A stretch of DNA of 64,000 nucleotides from Homoserinimonas sp. Lineage in GTDB: Bacteria > Actinomycetota > Actinomycetes > Actinomycetales > Microbacteriaceae. The stretch covers positions 1,419,575-1,483,574 of the forward strand of contig JAMLGP010000001.1 in NCBI GenBank assembly GCA_023957835.1, in the 5' to 3' direction. Made by a program: the position numbers and the translations under genes. This document shows, in pieces, positions 27,618 through 37,257 of this stretch. A model generated the notes under the pieces. That model was not told the DNA's origin. It saw only the letters and a list, made by a program, of their open reading frames with translations, and did not search any database. Every line of letters begins with the position of its first letter. The first letter of the stretch is position 1.

Positions 27618-27859
27618 ACGACAATGAACTTCTCGCAACCAATCAGACTCCTCTCAAAGGCTCTTACGCGACGAGTAATCTCCAACTGGGAGCCTTGGCA
27701 AACCCACAGCATCGCCGGCCCCGCGCCTTCACCCGGCTCAAGTCTGCTCTCAGGCGAATAGGATTAAGGAGCTTTAACCCCCAAGCTCTGGAAATCTCCA
27801 ATGCCTGAACGAAAGCATCACCAACTAGCGGAAAGCGAACTAGTGGAACTGAGGAAAGA

Positions 27860-28936
27860 ATGATTCCTGCCGCCAAGCCCTCGATTGGCGCGGAGGAGCG
27901 CGAAGCTGTCGATCGAGTGATGCGCTCAGGCATGCTCGCTCAGGGGCCGGAAGTTGCCGCCTTCGAAGAAGAGTTTTCCGCCCTTGTGGGCGGCCGCCAC
28001 AGCATTGCACTGAACTCCGGGACTTCGGCCCTGCACCTTTCAATACTGGCACTCGGGATCGGCGAAGGCGATGAAGTTATCGTTCCCTCTTTCAGTTTTG
28101 CGGCAACAGCAAACTCTGTGCAGATCGCCGGTGCAACCGCGGTATTCGCGGATATCGAGCCCGACTACTTCAGTCTCGATCCGAATTCCGCCGGTGCAGC
28201 AATCACACCTCGCACAAAGGCGATAATGCCGGTGCACTTGTATGGACATCCTGCGAACATGATCGAGCTGCAAAAGATCGCCGACAAGCACGGTTTACTC
28301 ATGCTTGAGGATGCCGCTCAGGCGGTTGCGGCTTCGATCAACGGAAAGCCGGTCGGCACTTTCAGTCAGGCAGCATCCTTCTCGTTCTACCCGACCAAGA
28401 ACATGACCTCCGGTGAAGGCGGAATGGTTTGCACCCCTGATGCGGAAGTTGCAAGAAAAACCAGGTTGCTTAGAAACCAGGGAATGGAAAAGCGCTATGC
28501 GAACGAGATCTTCGGTTTCAACAACCGAATGACTGACCTGCATGCGGCTATCGGCCGGGAGCAATTGAAGAAGCTGCACGCCTGGACTTCTAAGAGACAG
28601 AGGAATGCAGCCTTCCTTAGTGCGAACATCAGAGGAGTAATTACTCCACCGACTGCGCCCTGGGCCAGTCACGTATTCCACCAATACACGATCCGGGTTG
28701 TCGGTCAGGACCGCGACCGATTTGCCGAAGAACTTGCGAAGCGAGGTGTTGGCAGCGGCGTTTACTATCCAACGCCGATCCATCGCCTTCCTTCCTTTGG
28801 CCTCGATCTCGAACTTCCCATGACCGAGCAGGCGGCGGCTCAGGCACTTTCGATTCCGGTTTATCCGAGCCTGACCGATGGGGAACTCGAAACGATCGTC
28901 GAAGCGGTGAATTCAGTAGCTAAGGCAGGAGCCTGA
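27860..28936 (+). CDS. DegT/DnrJ/EryC1 sugar aminotransferase
   Basis: A 358-residue PLP enzyme that transaminates a keto-sugar nucleotide. The PLP lysine is K180 in SFSFYPTKNMTSGEGGMV. Other family signatures are ALNSGTSALHLSILALGI, VIVPSFSFAATANSV and MLEDAAQAV. The ATG follows GAGGAAAG. Its stop overlaps the next start (TGATG), and the oxidoreductase and UDP-sugar dehydrogenase follow. This trio suggests formation of an aminated uronic acid, as in UDP-diacetylated mannosaminuronate or related pathways (WlbE/WbpE role). Confidence 0.9.
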   Translation: MIPAAKPSIGAEEREAVDRVMRSGMLAQGPEVAAFEEEFSALVGGRHSIALNSGTSALHLSILALGIGEGDEVIVPSFSFAATANSVQIAGATAVFADIEPDYFSLDPNSAGAAITPRTKAIMPVHLYGHPANMIELQKIADKHGLLMLEDAAQAVAASINGKPVGTFSQAASFSFYPTKNMTSGEGGMVCTPDAEVARKTRLLRNQGMEKRYANEIFGFNNRMTDLHAAIGREQLKKLHAWTSKRQRNAAFLSANIRGVITPPTAPWASHVFHQYTIRVVGQDRDRFAEELAKRGVGSGVYYPTPIHRLPSFGLDLELPMTEQAAAQALSIPVYPSLTDGELETIVEAVNSVAKAGA

Positions 28937-29934
28937 TGTCTGCCAAACTGCGAGCCGGCGTACTGGGACTCGGAATGATGGGTCGGCACCACTGTCGAGT
29001 TCTAAGTAATTTGGACGGGGTCGAGTTCGCGGGTGTCTACGACCCGGCAGAGGGGGTCCCGAACTCGGTCGAGGGCAAACCGGTTACAAAAGACCTCGAG
29101 AGATTTCTGTCCGATCTGGATTACGCAGTTGTGGCTACTCCTACCGTCTACCACCTGGAGATGGGCAGAGCTCTCGCGGAACATGGAGTGCATGCGCTGA
29201 TTGAGAAGCCAGTGGCCCATTCGACCGAGGCTTCCAGAGAACTGGTCGAACTATTTTCGAGCGCGGGTCTGATTGGTGGCGTAGGGCATATTGAGCGCTT
29301 CAATCCTGCACTGCAGTCGATGAGAACGAGACTTGAAGACGGCTGGCTCGGAGAGATCTACCAAATTGCAACTCGGCGCCAGGGACCCTTCCCAGGCAGG
29401 GTAGCCGACGTCGGGGTTATCAAAGATCTTGCAACCCACGACATCGATCTGACTGCCTGGGTGAGTCAGCAAAGCTATTTGAGCGTGAATGCTCGCACGG
29501 CCCACCGAAGCGGCCGTCCCCACGAAGACATGCTCGTTGCCATCGGCACTCTGAGTCGAGGCACGATCGCCAGCCACACCGTTAACTGGCTTACGCCATT
29601 TAAGGAGCGCACGACAATTGTCACCGGAGAGAAGGGCGCTCTCGTCGCAGACACCCTTACCGCGGACCTTACCTACTTCGAAAATGGCGTAGGTACCAGC
29701 ACCTGGACCGGGGTCACAACCTTCAGGGGAGTGAGCGAGGGGGATGTCATTCGCTTCGCACTCGATAAAAAGGAACCCCTAATGACAGAGCATGAAGCCT
29801 TCCGCGATGCGGTAATTTCTAGAGACACCTCCGAAATCGTCACCTTGAAGCAAGGTGCGGATGTCGTCGAAATCGCCGAGAAGCTAGTGGCGGACGGACT
29901 CGCGCACAGAATCAGCAACAAGGGAACAAAATGA
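28936..29934 (+). CDS. Gfo/Idh/MocA family sugar-nucleotide oxidoreductase
   Basis: A 332-residue NAD-dependent oxidoreductase. The N-terminal Rossmann motif is VLGLGMMGRHH and the family EKP is at residues 90-92 (LIEKPVAHS). GGVGHIERFNPA is like WlbA/WbpB enzymes, which oxidise C3 of UDP-GlcNAc-uronate before transamination. Together with the upstream aminotransferase and downstream dehydrogenase it makes a coherent three-step route to a 3-amino uronic acid. The ATG overlaps the aminotransferase stop and its own stop overlaps the next ATG. Confidence 0.88.
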   Translation: MSAKLRAGVLGLGMMGRHHCRVLSNLDGVEFAGVYDPAEGVPNSVEGKPVTKDLERFLSDLDYAVVATPTVYHLEMGRALAEHGVHALIEKPVAHSTEASRELVELFSSAGLIGGVGHIERFNPALQSMRTRLEDGWLGEIYQIATRRQGPFPGRVADVGVIKDLATHDIDLTAWVSQQSYLSVNARTAHRSGRPHEDMLVAIGTLSRGTIASHTVNWLTPFKERTTIVTGEKGALVADTLTADLTYFENGVGTSTWTGVTTFRGVSEGDVIRFALDKKEPLMTEHEAFRDAVISRDTSEIVTLKQGADVVEIAEKLVADGLAHRISNKGTK

Positions 29935-31226
29935 GAATCACAGTCGTCGGCATGGGTAAGATCGGTCTTCCCCTCGCGATTCAATTTGCGACCAAAGGTC
30001 ATACCGTTCTCGGCACGGACATCAACTCAAAAACCGTAGAACTAATTAATTCCAGCATGGAGCCGTTCCCTGGAGAAGCGTTCCTAAGCGAAAAGCTGGC
30101 AGAGGTTGTTTCTACTCGTGCCCTCACGGCCACTCTCGACACAACGGCGGCAGTTGCGAAAAGCGAAGCAGTTGTGGTTGTGGTGCCTCTCTTCGTGGAC
30201 AAAGAGGGAGTGCCTGATTTCGGCTGGATGGATAACGCAACTGAGTCGGTAGGCAGAGGCCTTAAGCCAGGGACATTGGTTTCCTATGAGACGACGCTTC
30301 CAGTCGGAACCACCCGAAACCGTTTCGCTCCATTGCTGGAAAAGTTCTCAGGACTTAAGGCGGGTGTCGACTTCCACCTGGTTTTCAGCCCCGAGCGGGT
30401 GCTCACAGGAAGAGTATTTGCCGACTTGCGCAAGTATCCGAAGCTCGTCGGAGGGATCGATGAAGCCTCGACTCTGCGCGGTGTCCAGTTTTACGAAAGC
30501 GTTCTGGACTTCGATGAACGGCCGGACCTTTCAAGACCAAACGGGGTCTGGAACCTCGGAGCATCAGAAGCGAGCGAGTTCGCCAAACTCGCTGAGACCA
30601 CTTATCGCGACGTGAACATCGGGCTCGCAAACCAGTTCGCGAGATTCGCCGACAGCCAAGGAATCGACATTTACAAGGTAATCGAGGCTTCTAACAGCCA
30701 GCCTTACAGTCATATCCATTTGCCGGGTATTGCAGTAGGCGGACACTGCATTCCGATTTATCCACAGATGTATTTGTGGAATGACCCTGCGGCGACTGTA
30801 GTCCGAAGTGCTAGAGCAGCAAACCGCGAAATGCCCGGCTACGCAGTACAGATGCTCAAAGAGCAGCTCGGTTCGCTCAAAGGTCAAAAAGTCGCGGTGC
30901 TTGGTGCTAGCTACCGAGGGGGGGTAAAGGAAACAGCGTTTTCGGGTGTATTCGACGTAGTCGATGAGCTGAAATCAGCCGGGGCAATCCCGTTAGTAAA
31001 TGACCCGATGTATTCGAGCGAAGAACTCGCAACTCTAGGTTTCGACTGCTACCAACTTGGAGAACCTGTAGACGCCGCAATCATTCAGGCAAACCACAGG
31101 GAATACGACACGCTGCGCTCTGCGGACCTCCCAGGCGCAAGAGCAATTCTGGATGGCCGGAATATAACAAGTTCAGAACTCAGGGATACCATTCCGACCC
31201 GAGTAATCGGTTCGGTTTCTGCTTAG
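29931..31226 (+). CDS. UDP-sugar 6-dehydrogenase (WecC/WbpA type)
   Basis: A 431-residue nucleotide-sugar dehydrogenase that oxidises C6 of a UDP-hexose(-NAc) to the uronic acid. VVGMGKIGLPLA is the NAD-binding motif. The catalytic cysteine is in GIAVGGHCIPIYP, and SYETTLPVGTTR and VFSPERVLTG are classical. The pattern is closer to the UDP-N-acetyl-mannosaminuronate/glucosaminuronate group than to UDP-glucose dehydrogenase. ATGA couples it to the oxidoreductase gene. The stop overlaps the convergent DUF2304 gene by 4 bp. Confidence 0.9.
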   Translation: MRITVVGMGKIGLPLAIQFATKGHTVLGTDINSKTVELINSSMEPFPGEAFLSEKLAEVVSTRALTATLDTTAAVAKSEAVVVVVPLFVDKEGVPDFGWMDNATESVGRGLKPGTLVSYETTLPVGTTRNRFAPLLEKFSGLKAGVDFHLVFSPERVLTGRVFADLRKYPKLVGGIDEASTLRGVQFYESVLDFDERPDLSRPNGVWNLGASEASEFAKLAETTYRDVNIGLANQFARFADSQGIDIYKVIEASNSQPYSHIHLPGIAVGGHCIPIYPQMYLWNDPAATVVRSARAANREMPGYAVQMLKEQLGSLKGQKVAVLGASYRGGVKETAFSGVFDVVDELKSAGAIPLVNDPMYSSEELATLGFDCYQLGEPVDAAIIQANHREYDTLRSADLPGARAILDGRNITSSELRDTIPTRVIGSVSA

Positions 31227-31645
31227 CCGCCCAAGGTTTTCCTGTTCGCAGACGATTCAGTTCGCTTCGCTGCGGAATCCCGATTCCGATTCGCAGTATT
31301 GGGATCTTGTTCTCCCGGGGCTTCAGCTGTGAGCAAGGCGATTCGCCGGCCGAGTTCAGTCACGTTGTTCTCGAGCTGTCGAAATCTTCGATAACTGGTC
31401 GCAACGAAGCCGAGGAATGTGAGAACCAGCAGGTACAGGAGAAGGTCCGCTCCCCTGCCGATTCCAATTAGATTCGCCAACCAGGTCCAGGCCTGAGGGA
31501 AGAATACCGAAGACGCTGCGGCAACTATAAAGACGAGCATGAAAATTCGGCGAACAGCCTGATGCCTTGCACCGCCCCCGCGAAGCATGAAGAATGCGGC
31601 AACGATGATCGCGACTACCGCAATGATCTGGAAAATTATGGTCAT
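31223..31645 (-). CDS. DUF2304 small membrane protein
   Basis: A 140-residue protein with three membrane segments (about residues 4-20, 34-52 and 66-86), the DUF2304 landmark FFPQAWTWLANLIGIGRGADLLLY, a heptad segment (YRRFRQLENNVTELGRRIALL) and a hydrophilic Asn/Arg-rich tail. DUF2304 proteins are encoded with dolichol-phosphate-sugar synthase-like GT2 enzymes, as here 5 bp upstream. They probably help to anchor or flip the polyprenyl-linked sugar. The ATG at 31645 is chosen; the longer frame would overlap the GT gene. Confidence 0.85.
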   Translation of the reverse strand: MTIIFQIIAVVAIIVAAFFMLRGGGARHQAVRRIFMLVFIVAAASSVFFPQAWTWLANLIGIGRGADLLLYLLVLTFLGFVATSYRRFRQLENNVTELGRRIALLTAEAPGEQDPNTANRNRDSAAKRTESSANRKTLGG

Positions 31646-31650
31646 GGGTC

Positions 31651-32316
31651 TCACTTGAAGAGCAATTCGACGAGGATATTGATGGAATTGAGCACTGACT
31701 GACCTTTCGCCTTCGAATACTCGGTGTACACAATATGAGTCGGATGCTCCGCCCACTTCACTCTTTGTTTGCCCATCAGATCTATCAACTCCGAAGCGTG
31801 CGCCATTCGATTCTGGTTGAGTTCAATTCTCTCAAGCAAACCGCGAGCAATCACTCTCAAGCCGTTGTGGGCATCGGTTAGCGCCATTCCGGAGGTGAAT
31901 CGCATATACCACGTAGCCATCCGCAGTACTAACCGCTTGAGGCCAGACATTTCGGTCCGGTCGTCGAGAAATCTAGAGCCGATCACCACGTCCAACCCCT
32001 CTTTTCGTAGCTTCTCCACCATTTGCCTGGCGTCTTCGATTGAATGCTGGCCATCTGCGTCAAAAGTAACCACCTCGGTCATCTGAGGATCGGCCAAGGC
32101 AAAGTCAAAGCCGGTCTGCAGACTTGCCCCCTGTCCGAGATTTACCGGGTGTCGAATAACCCATGCACCTGCCGAGCGCGCCAACTCCGCCGAATCATCC
32201 GAACTTCCATCGTCGACCGCAACGACCCGATCAAAGTTGGCGATGACACTTTCGATGACCGAAGAAATAACTTCGCCTTCGTTGAACATCGGAATGACGA
32301 CCCAGGTTCGCGGCAC
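31651..32316 (-). CDS. GT2 glycosyltransferase, polyprenyl-phosphate sugar synthase type
   Basis: A 221-residue GT-A enzyme. VVIPMFNEGEVISSVIESV, VVAVDDGSSDDSAEL and VVTFDADGQHSIED give the family pattern including DxD, and VIGSRFLDDRTEMSG is typical of dolichol-phosphate mannose synthases. It likely loads one sugar on a polyprenyl phosphate carrier for later use by a membrane GT-C transferase. The DUF2142 proteins elsewhere in the locus are possible users. The GTG at 32316 is followed by DUF2304 with a 5-bp gap. Confidence 0.88.
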   Translation of the reverse strand: MPRTWVVIPMFNEGEVISSVIESVIANFDRVVAVDDGSSDDSAELARSAGAWVIRHPVNLGQGASLQTGFDFALADPQMTEVVTFDADGQHSIEDARQMVEKLRKEGLDVVIGSRFLDDRTEMSGLKRLVLRMATWYMRFTSGMALTDAHNGLRVIARGLLERIELNQNRMAHASELIDLMGKQRVKWAEHPTHIVYTEYSKAKGQSVLNSINILVELLFK

Positions 32317-32479
32317 CCGTCAAGTCTCCCATAGGCCGAGAAACCAGTCTCTAATAAAGCCCGCCAGAAGGTAGGCTGAGACCGGTTTCGAACTCATGGG
32401 AATTGCCGATAACAAGCAGGTCGAGTCTGAAATTTTTCGATAACTCGTTGCACAGACTTTCGCAGGAGGAAGCTCAGGT

Positions 32480-34258
32480 ATGAGAGCAGGATGGAAGGCA
32501 TTTAGGGACATCCTTGCCCTCCTGCCGAGTAAGGCCAGAAACTATATCATCAGCTATTCGATCGCCCTTGGTGCTCTTGCGATACTGGATGCTGCTTCGC
32601 TCGGAATCCTCGCAGTCATAATCACTCCCCTTGTGGCAGGCACGCACATTAATCTCCCGATTCTCGGCCCCGTCGACAGTGTCGGACTGCTCATTCTGCT
32701 AGGCGTGGTTTGTCTGCTGATGATCCTCAAGGGTTTCCTTTCGGTACTACTTATCTGGTTCGCAAGCCGTAAGTTCGCCAAGTACGAGGTCGAAGTTGGC
32801 AATTCCCTATTTGACGCCTATCTGAATTCGAGTTGGACATACCGGCTCACCAAGAATTCGGCAGATATCGTACGGATTGCTGACGTTGGAATCGCGCAGG
32901 TGATCTCTGGCTTCTTGATGCCGGCTTCGACTTTGCTCGGGGAAGCACTGACGTTTGTCGCGGTCTTGGCGGTCCTGGCGGTCGCCCAACCGGTTATAGC
33001 GATCATCGCCCTCGTATACCTCGCGGTAATCGGATGGGGTATTTTCTATTGGATTTCCAAGCGTGCCCAGGAGGCAGGGCGGGTACGACTAAGAACTTCG
33101 CTAACAGTTTCCAGACTTCTGACCGAGATGGTTGGAGCCCTAAAGGAGATAACACTGCGCAACAAGATTATCGAGGTCACGTCTATTGTCAGGAAAGAGC
33201 GACAAAAGACAGCGATCGCGAGAGCGAACATTCAGTTCCTGTCTACTGTTCCCAGATACGTGATGGAGGCTGCTCTCGTCGGTGGATTCGTGGTGGTCGG
33301 TCTTACAGGTTACGTAATTGGCGGGCTGGTTTCCGCAGTAACCGCGATCTCGCTTTTTGCCCTTGCCGGCTTCAGAATGACGCCTTCCATTCAGCGGTTC
33401 CAGAACATCAGCACTCTTGTCATCTCGAACATTCCCATCGTCAATAAGCTCATCGATGATATTCGCGAGGCCGCAAAGACTCCGCGAAGCTCAACCCCTG
33501 AATCAGAATCCCCGCTGGATTATGAACCTTCGGCCCTGGTTCTTGATCAGCTCCAGTTCAGCTATGCGAACAACGATTCACCGGTCTTATCAGAGATCTC
33601 GCTTCGCATTCCCTTTCCAAGTTCTGCGGCGATTGTCGGACCATCCGGGGCAGGAAAGTCGACTCTTGTTGATCTGATTCTTGGGCTTCTGGAGCCGACA
33701 TCCGGCGAGATAAGAGTGGATGAAACCCCACTGCCGAAAGTATCAACCGGGTGGCGATCGAGAGTCGGATACGTCCCTCAAGAGGTGACCCTTTTTGACG
33801 GTACCGTTGCACAAAATGTGGCCCTCAGCTGGTCTGGGGAGATAGATGAGGATCAGGTTCGCCGTGCGTTGAGCCGCGCTCAGTTGCTTGAGACAATCGA
33901 AACCCGACCAGAAGGCATCCACGGTAGGGTTGGCGAACGCGGAATCAATCTCTCGGGAGGGCAGCGGCAGCGGCTCGGGATCGCACGCGCTTTATACACC
34001 GACCCACTGATACTCGTAATGGATGAGGCTACGAGTTCTCTCGATACGACTACGGAAGCCGCGATCACAGACGCAATTCACCTGCTCAAGGGAAAAGTGA
34101 CAACCATTACGGTCGCCCACCGGCTTTCAACCATTAAGGATGCAAATCAGATCTTTTATCTTTCGGAAGGTCGATTGGTGTCTAGTGGCACTTTCGACGA
34201 GGTTAGAAGGCAAGTGCCGCAGTTTGCAGAACAGGCGAGGCTTGCCGGATTCGACTAA
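32480..34258 (+). CDS. ABC exporter (MsbA/PglK-like, fused TMD-NBD), copy 1
   Basis: A 592-residue half-transporter. The six-helix membrane domain spans residues 1-310. The ATPase part has Walker A GPSGAGKST near residue 387, LSGGQ near residue 491, and LVMDEATSSLD as Walker B. Within a glycan locus that lacks a visible Wzx it may flip a lipid-linked oligosaccharide, like PglK. GGAGGA lies at 32465-32470. A second half-transporter is at 46919-48757; the two may form a heterodimer or serve two glycans. Confidence 0.88.
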   Translation: MRAGWKAFRDILALLPSKARNYIISYSIALGALAILDAASLGILAVIITPLVAGTHINLPILGPVDSVGLLILLGVVCLLMILKGFLSVLLIWFASRKFAKYEVEVGNSLFDAYLNSSWTYRLTKNSADIVRIADVGIAQVISGFLMPASTLLGEALTFVAVLAVLAVAQPVIAIIALVYLAVIGWGIFYWISKRAQEAGRVRLRTSLTVSRLLTEMVGALKEITLRNKIIEVTSIVRKERQKTAIARANIQFLSTVPRYVMEAALVGGFVVVGLTGYVIGGLVSAVTAISLFALAGFRMTPSIQRFQNISTLVISNIPIVNKLIDDIREAAKTPRSSTPESESPLDYEPSALVLDQLQFSYANNDSPVLSEISLRIPFPSSAAIVGPSGAGKSTLVDLILGLLEPTSGEIRVDETPLPKVSTGWRSRVGYVPQEVTLFDGTVAQNVALSWSGEIDEDQVRRALSRAQLLETIETRPEGIHGRVGERGINLSGGQRQRLGIARALYTDPLILVMDEATSSLDTTTEAAITDAIHLLKGKVTTITVAHRLSTIKDANQIFYLSEGRLVSSGTFDEVRRQVPQFAEQARLAGFD

Positions 34259-34354
34259 CTGCAGCAGTCAGCATTCAATTGGAAACCTTCGGCCGAGTCC
34301 GTGCTTGTTTTGCCCACGTCCCGCTACCGAACTGCGACCTCAACGCAGTCGTTA

Positions 34355-35509
34355 TTACCGCTTTTGAAGCAGGCCAGCTAATAGCCCTCTCATCACACTG
34401 GAGTCTTTCTCAAAGCTCAACTCATGCGCGAACTTATCGGAAGACTGCTTTGCACTTGCTATCTGCTTTATTGTGAAAGCCTCCATGGATGCCTTGCAGT
34501 CCTCGACCTTAAATCCAAAGCTAACTACTCCGAGCGAATATTTCCTGACTAGGTTAGCCATCTCAAGACTCGGACCCACTGCGATGGCCAATCGTGCTTG
34601 AACAAAATCAAAGAACTTATTGGGAAGTGCAAATTTCGCGTTGGTGTGTGTTGGGGGTAGCCAAAAGACTCCGACATCGAAATTGTTCAATATGTCAGGG
34701 AGGCGATCGGGGGGGACGGGATCTTGAAATTGAATTCTTTGGCAATCCGCAGCGCGATCCTTAAGAAATTTTAAATATCGCCCGCCATCAGCACCAGGCA
34801 TCAGATAGAGATCAAGAGTGTATCTGGAGTCCAACTCCTTCACTACGTCAATCATTGTCTCCAGCGCGCGTCCCTGGATGGCAGCCCCGCTATGCACCAA
34901 CTTAACCTTCTCCGGAAGCAAGGCAGTGGGACTCAGCTTTCTAAATGGCCCCGCGTTGCGAATTACCACAACATCCAGACCAAATTCCCTGTTGTAAAGG
35001 TCGGCGATCGAGTCGCACACAGTCGTAACCGCAGAAGACCTAGGCAAATAGGTTTTGCACAGATACCTCATTAGAGGCGCCACCAAGAGACGCCATGACA
35101 AAATGTGGGTGCGTTCCTCTGGGGCCCACTCATGCATATCCGCCCAAACCTGAGCATCCCCACGGATGGCGTGGGCAAATGCCAGCACTCTCGCCTCGTT
35201 AGCCACGACGAGATCGAAGTGGCGTCCTCGAAGCTCGTTTTGTGCATACCTGAGCGCAGGGGCTGCCATCTCAGATGCTTTCATCCTGCGTAAGGCCAGA
35301 TTTAGCACCCCGGTAATTGTTTGAGGCAGAGTTTTCAGTTCAATCGGGACTTCGATATGTTCTGCAACATCCGGCGGACGTGTCCCATATCCAACCGATG
35401 TGACTTCACCAAACTCCGCGAGGATTGCTATTTGGCGAAGAACTCGCGCGTCTGAATTTATCGGTGAAAGAGAAATACACAGAATTCTGGGTCGATGTTC
35501 TTCTCCCAT
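34355..35509 (-). CDS. GT4-like glycosyltransferase
   Basis: A 384-residue GT-B protein with the ATG at 35509, next to GGGGTGG; a TTG at 35527 is an alternative. RILCISLSPINSDARVLRQI is the N-terminal Rossmann region, and the C-terminal half shows VKLVHSGAAIQGRALETM and FDVGVFWLPPTHTNAKFALPNKFFDFVQARLAI, where the E of the usual EX7E is replaced, as in sugar transferases of the GlcNAc/Fuc group. It is downstream of another GT4 gene with a 23-bp gap. A/T-richer codon use begins around here. Confidence 0.8.
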   Translation of the reverse strand: MGEEHRPRILCISLSPINSDARVLRQIAILAEFGEVTSVGYGTRPPDVAEHIEVPIELKTLPQTITGVLNLALRRMKASEMAAPALRYAQNELRGRHFDLVVANEARVLAFAHAIRGDAQVWADMHEWAPEERTHILSWRLLVAPLMRYLCKTYLPRSSAVTTVCDSIADLYNREFGLDVVVIRNAGPFRKLSPTALLPEKVKLVHSGAAIQGRALETMIDVVKELDSRYTLDLYLMPGADGGRYLKFLKDRAADCQRIQFQDPVPPDRLPDILNNFDVGVFWLPPTHTNAKFALPNKFFDFVQARLAIAVGPSLEMANLVRKYSLGVVSFGFKVEDCKASMEAFTIKQIASAKQSSDKFAHELSFEKDSSVMRGLLAGLLQKR

Positions 35510-35532
35510 TTTTGCCACCCCAGTCAAAGTTC

Positions 35533-36717
35533 TTACGCCCTCACGTTCTCTGTTCGATTCATCGAATCAATAGCTGCGATCGCTCGCTTCGCGACTACGT
35601 CGAGCGAGACATTTTCTGCTGCCCAACTTGCCAATCTTTCTCGCTCAATTTCCGACGGAGGAGTTGCCAAAGCAAGCTCCATTGCCGTTGCCACTTGTGC
35701 CGGATCGTAGTCAACCCCCCATCCAAGACTTGCAGACTTCAAGAACTTGCGGCCTGGCCCTATTCCTGCGTAGATGACCGGAGTACCGCAGGCAATCGAC
35801 GCATACATCTTGGTGGGAAACGCTCGAAAGTATCCATCTGGCCTAACACTTGCGAGCGTAGCTACGGCACCCCGAATCCATTTGGCGACTTCGTCCGGCG
35901 ACATGCGCGACCGAAACTCAATAGCCCCGTTGCCTACCTCTTGGCTACGACGTTCTATCTCCTTACGATCACTCCCGTGGCCAATAAAGAGAAGCTTTGC
36001 TTCTGGAAAGTCCTCCTGTATCTTCTCAAAACCCTCTACAAAGATCATCGCACCATGAACTTCTGATGCAGTCCCAGCATAAAGAAAGTACGGATTGCCA
36101 CCGCGCATGGATTCACCGGTAGGTTCGAAACTCGAAATGTCGACTCCGTTGCCTACCGTTAGCGATTCAATTCCGTATAGTTCAACCACCCGCTCGGTAA
36201 GTTCACCCGAGACCGACAAAACGATCGAAGCCCCACGCAAGGACCAACGCTCTACTCGACGCAGCCACTTCGCTACAAAACCTGGCGACCCGGTGGAAAG
36301 AACTGCGTCAGCCCACAGATCCGCCGCGTAATAGACGTACGGGATACGTCGAATCCCACACACGAACCTCACAATCAACCCAGTTGTCGGCGGTGGTTCA
36401 ACAACAACTGCCCAAGGCCGCCTAGTAAACAGGAGCCTGAAGAAGGCAGGAATATCAAAAGACAGATAGTTTAAGTACCCACGCAGATAGCCATCCTTGT
36501 CGCGCAAAACCCAACGTCTATTGATCTTCACGTTCTTAATTGCTATCTCGTCTTTTGAAAAGCCTCGAGGCGGAGCGCTTGTTATTACGTTGACCTGCCA
36601 GCCTGACGCGGATAGTCCCCGAACGAGAGCTCCTAGTCGATAAGAAGCAGCAGACGGTTCAGGTAAGAAAATCCGACTTACAACTGTGATCAACCTCGGC
36701 CGCTCCTGCGTCTTCAA
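35533..36717 (-). CDS. GT4 family glycosyltransferase
   Basis: A 394-residue GT-B enzyme. FLPEPSAASYRLGALVRGLS is the acceptor-side opening (as in WbpJ/WbuB-like enzymes) and the donor side has PYFLYAGTASEVHGAMIFVE and RAFPTKMYASIACGTPVIYAG, containing the C-terminal glycine-rich part. It probably adds a GlcNAc-like sugar to a lipid-linked intermediate. The TTG at 36717 follows AGGAGATTAAAG. Upstream is the 540-bp gene-poor gap before the E1-like gene. Confidence 0.85.
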   Translation of the reverse strand: MKTQERPRLITVVSRIFLPEPSAASYRLGALVRGLSASGWQVNVITSAPPRGFSKDEIAIKNVKINRRWVLRDKDGYLRGYLNYLSFDIPAFFRLLFTRRPWAVVVEPPPTTGLIVRFVCGIRRIPYVYYAADLWADAVLSTGSPGFVAKWLRRVERWSLRGASIVLSVSGELTERVVELYGIESLTVGNGVDISSFEPTGESMRGGNPYFLYAGTASEVHGAMIFVEGFEKIQEDFPEAKLLFIGHGSDRKEIERRSQEVGNGAIEFRSRMSPDEVAKWIRGAVATLASVRPDGYFRAFPTKMYASIACGTPVIYAGIGPGRKFLKSASLGWGVDYDPAQVATAMELALATPPSEIERERLASWAAENVSLDVVAKRAIAAIDSMNRTENVRA

Positions 36718-37257
36718 ACTTTAATCTCCTAACGTTTCGACTACATGGCTTTCGTTACCGAAATCCCGAACAGAATAGATGCGCCAAATTCGGATCCGAG
36801 GCATACGTGCCTCAGATACCCTTACTCACAAAGGGGCGAACTGGAACAATCTGCACCTTCCCAAGAAGAGAACAAGCTAGTCATTGGCCTCCGATGAGAC
36901 CCGGTCCTACGGCGACAGTTAAGTATCAGGAACAACCTACCAAACTAGTAACTGTCATTCCGGATATCTGAAGCACGACTTATAAGCCTCGAGGCATCGT
37001 AGCGCTTACTGTGAAGCTACTTCAGGATGGCCGACGAGACTTGATATTCCTTCTCTAAGGCAGCTTGGCGGAACGAGCTTGAATCTCCAAATACTTCTAC
37101 ATCCTGAACCCAATCGTCAGAGCCACGGCCGTGAGTTATCGTAGGTAGACCGCTAGATTTTGGCGGCCAACCTAATCGGCTTAAATCCCCAAACGCTCGT
37201 TTGCTAGAACAGACTAAAGAACGAGCCCTGTAAGTAGCCGAGCAACGGACGGATTGA
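36718..37257. other. 540-bp intergenic region, no recognised gene
   Basis: Between the minus-strand GT4 gene and the plus-strand E1-like gene. The region is A/T richer than the genome flanks. A minus-strand frame covers its right half and continues into the E1 gene, but its composition does not support a gene; a decayed gene fragment cannot be excluded. The promoter of the E1 module must lie here. No tRNA, IS element end or clear inverted repeat was seen. Confidence 0.5.
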
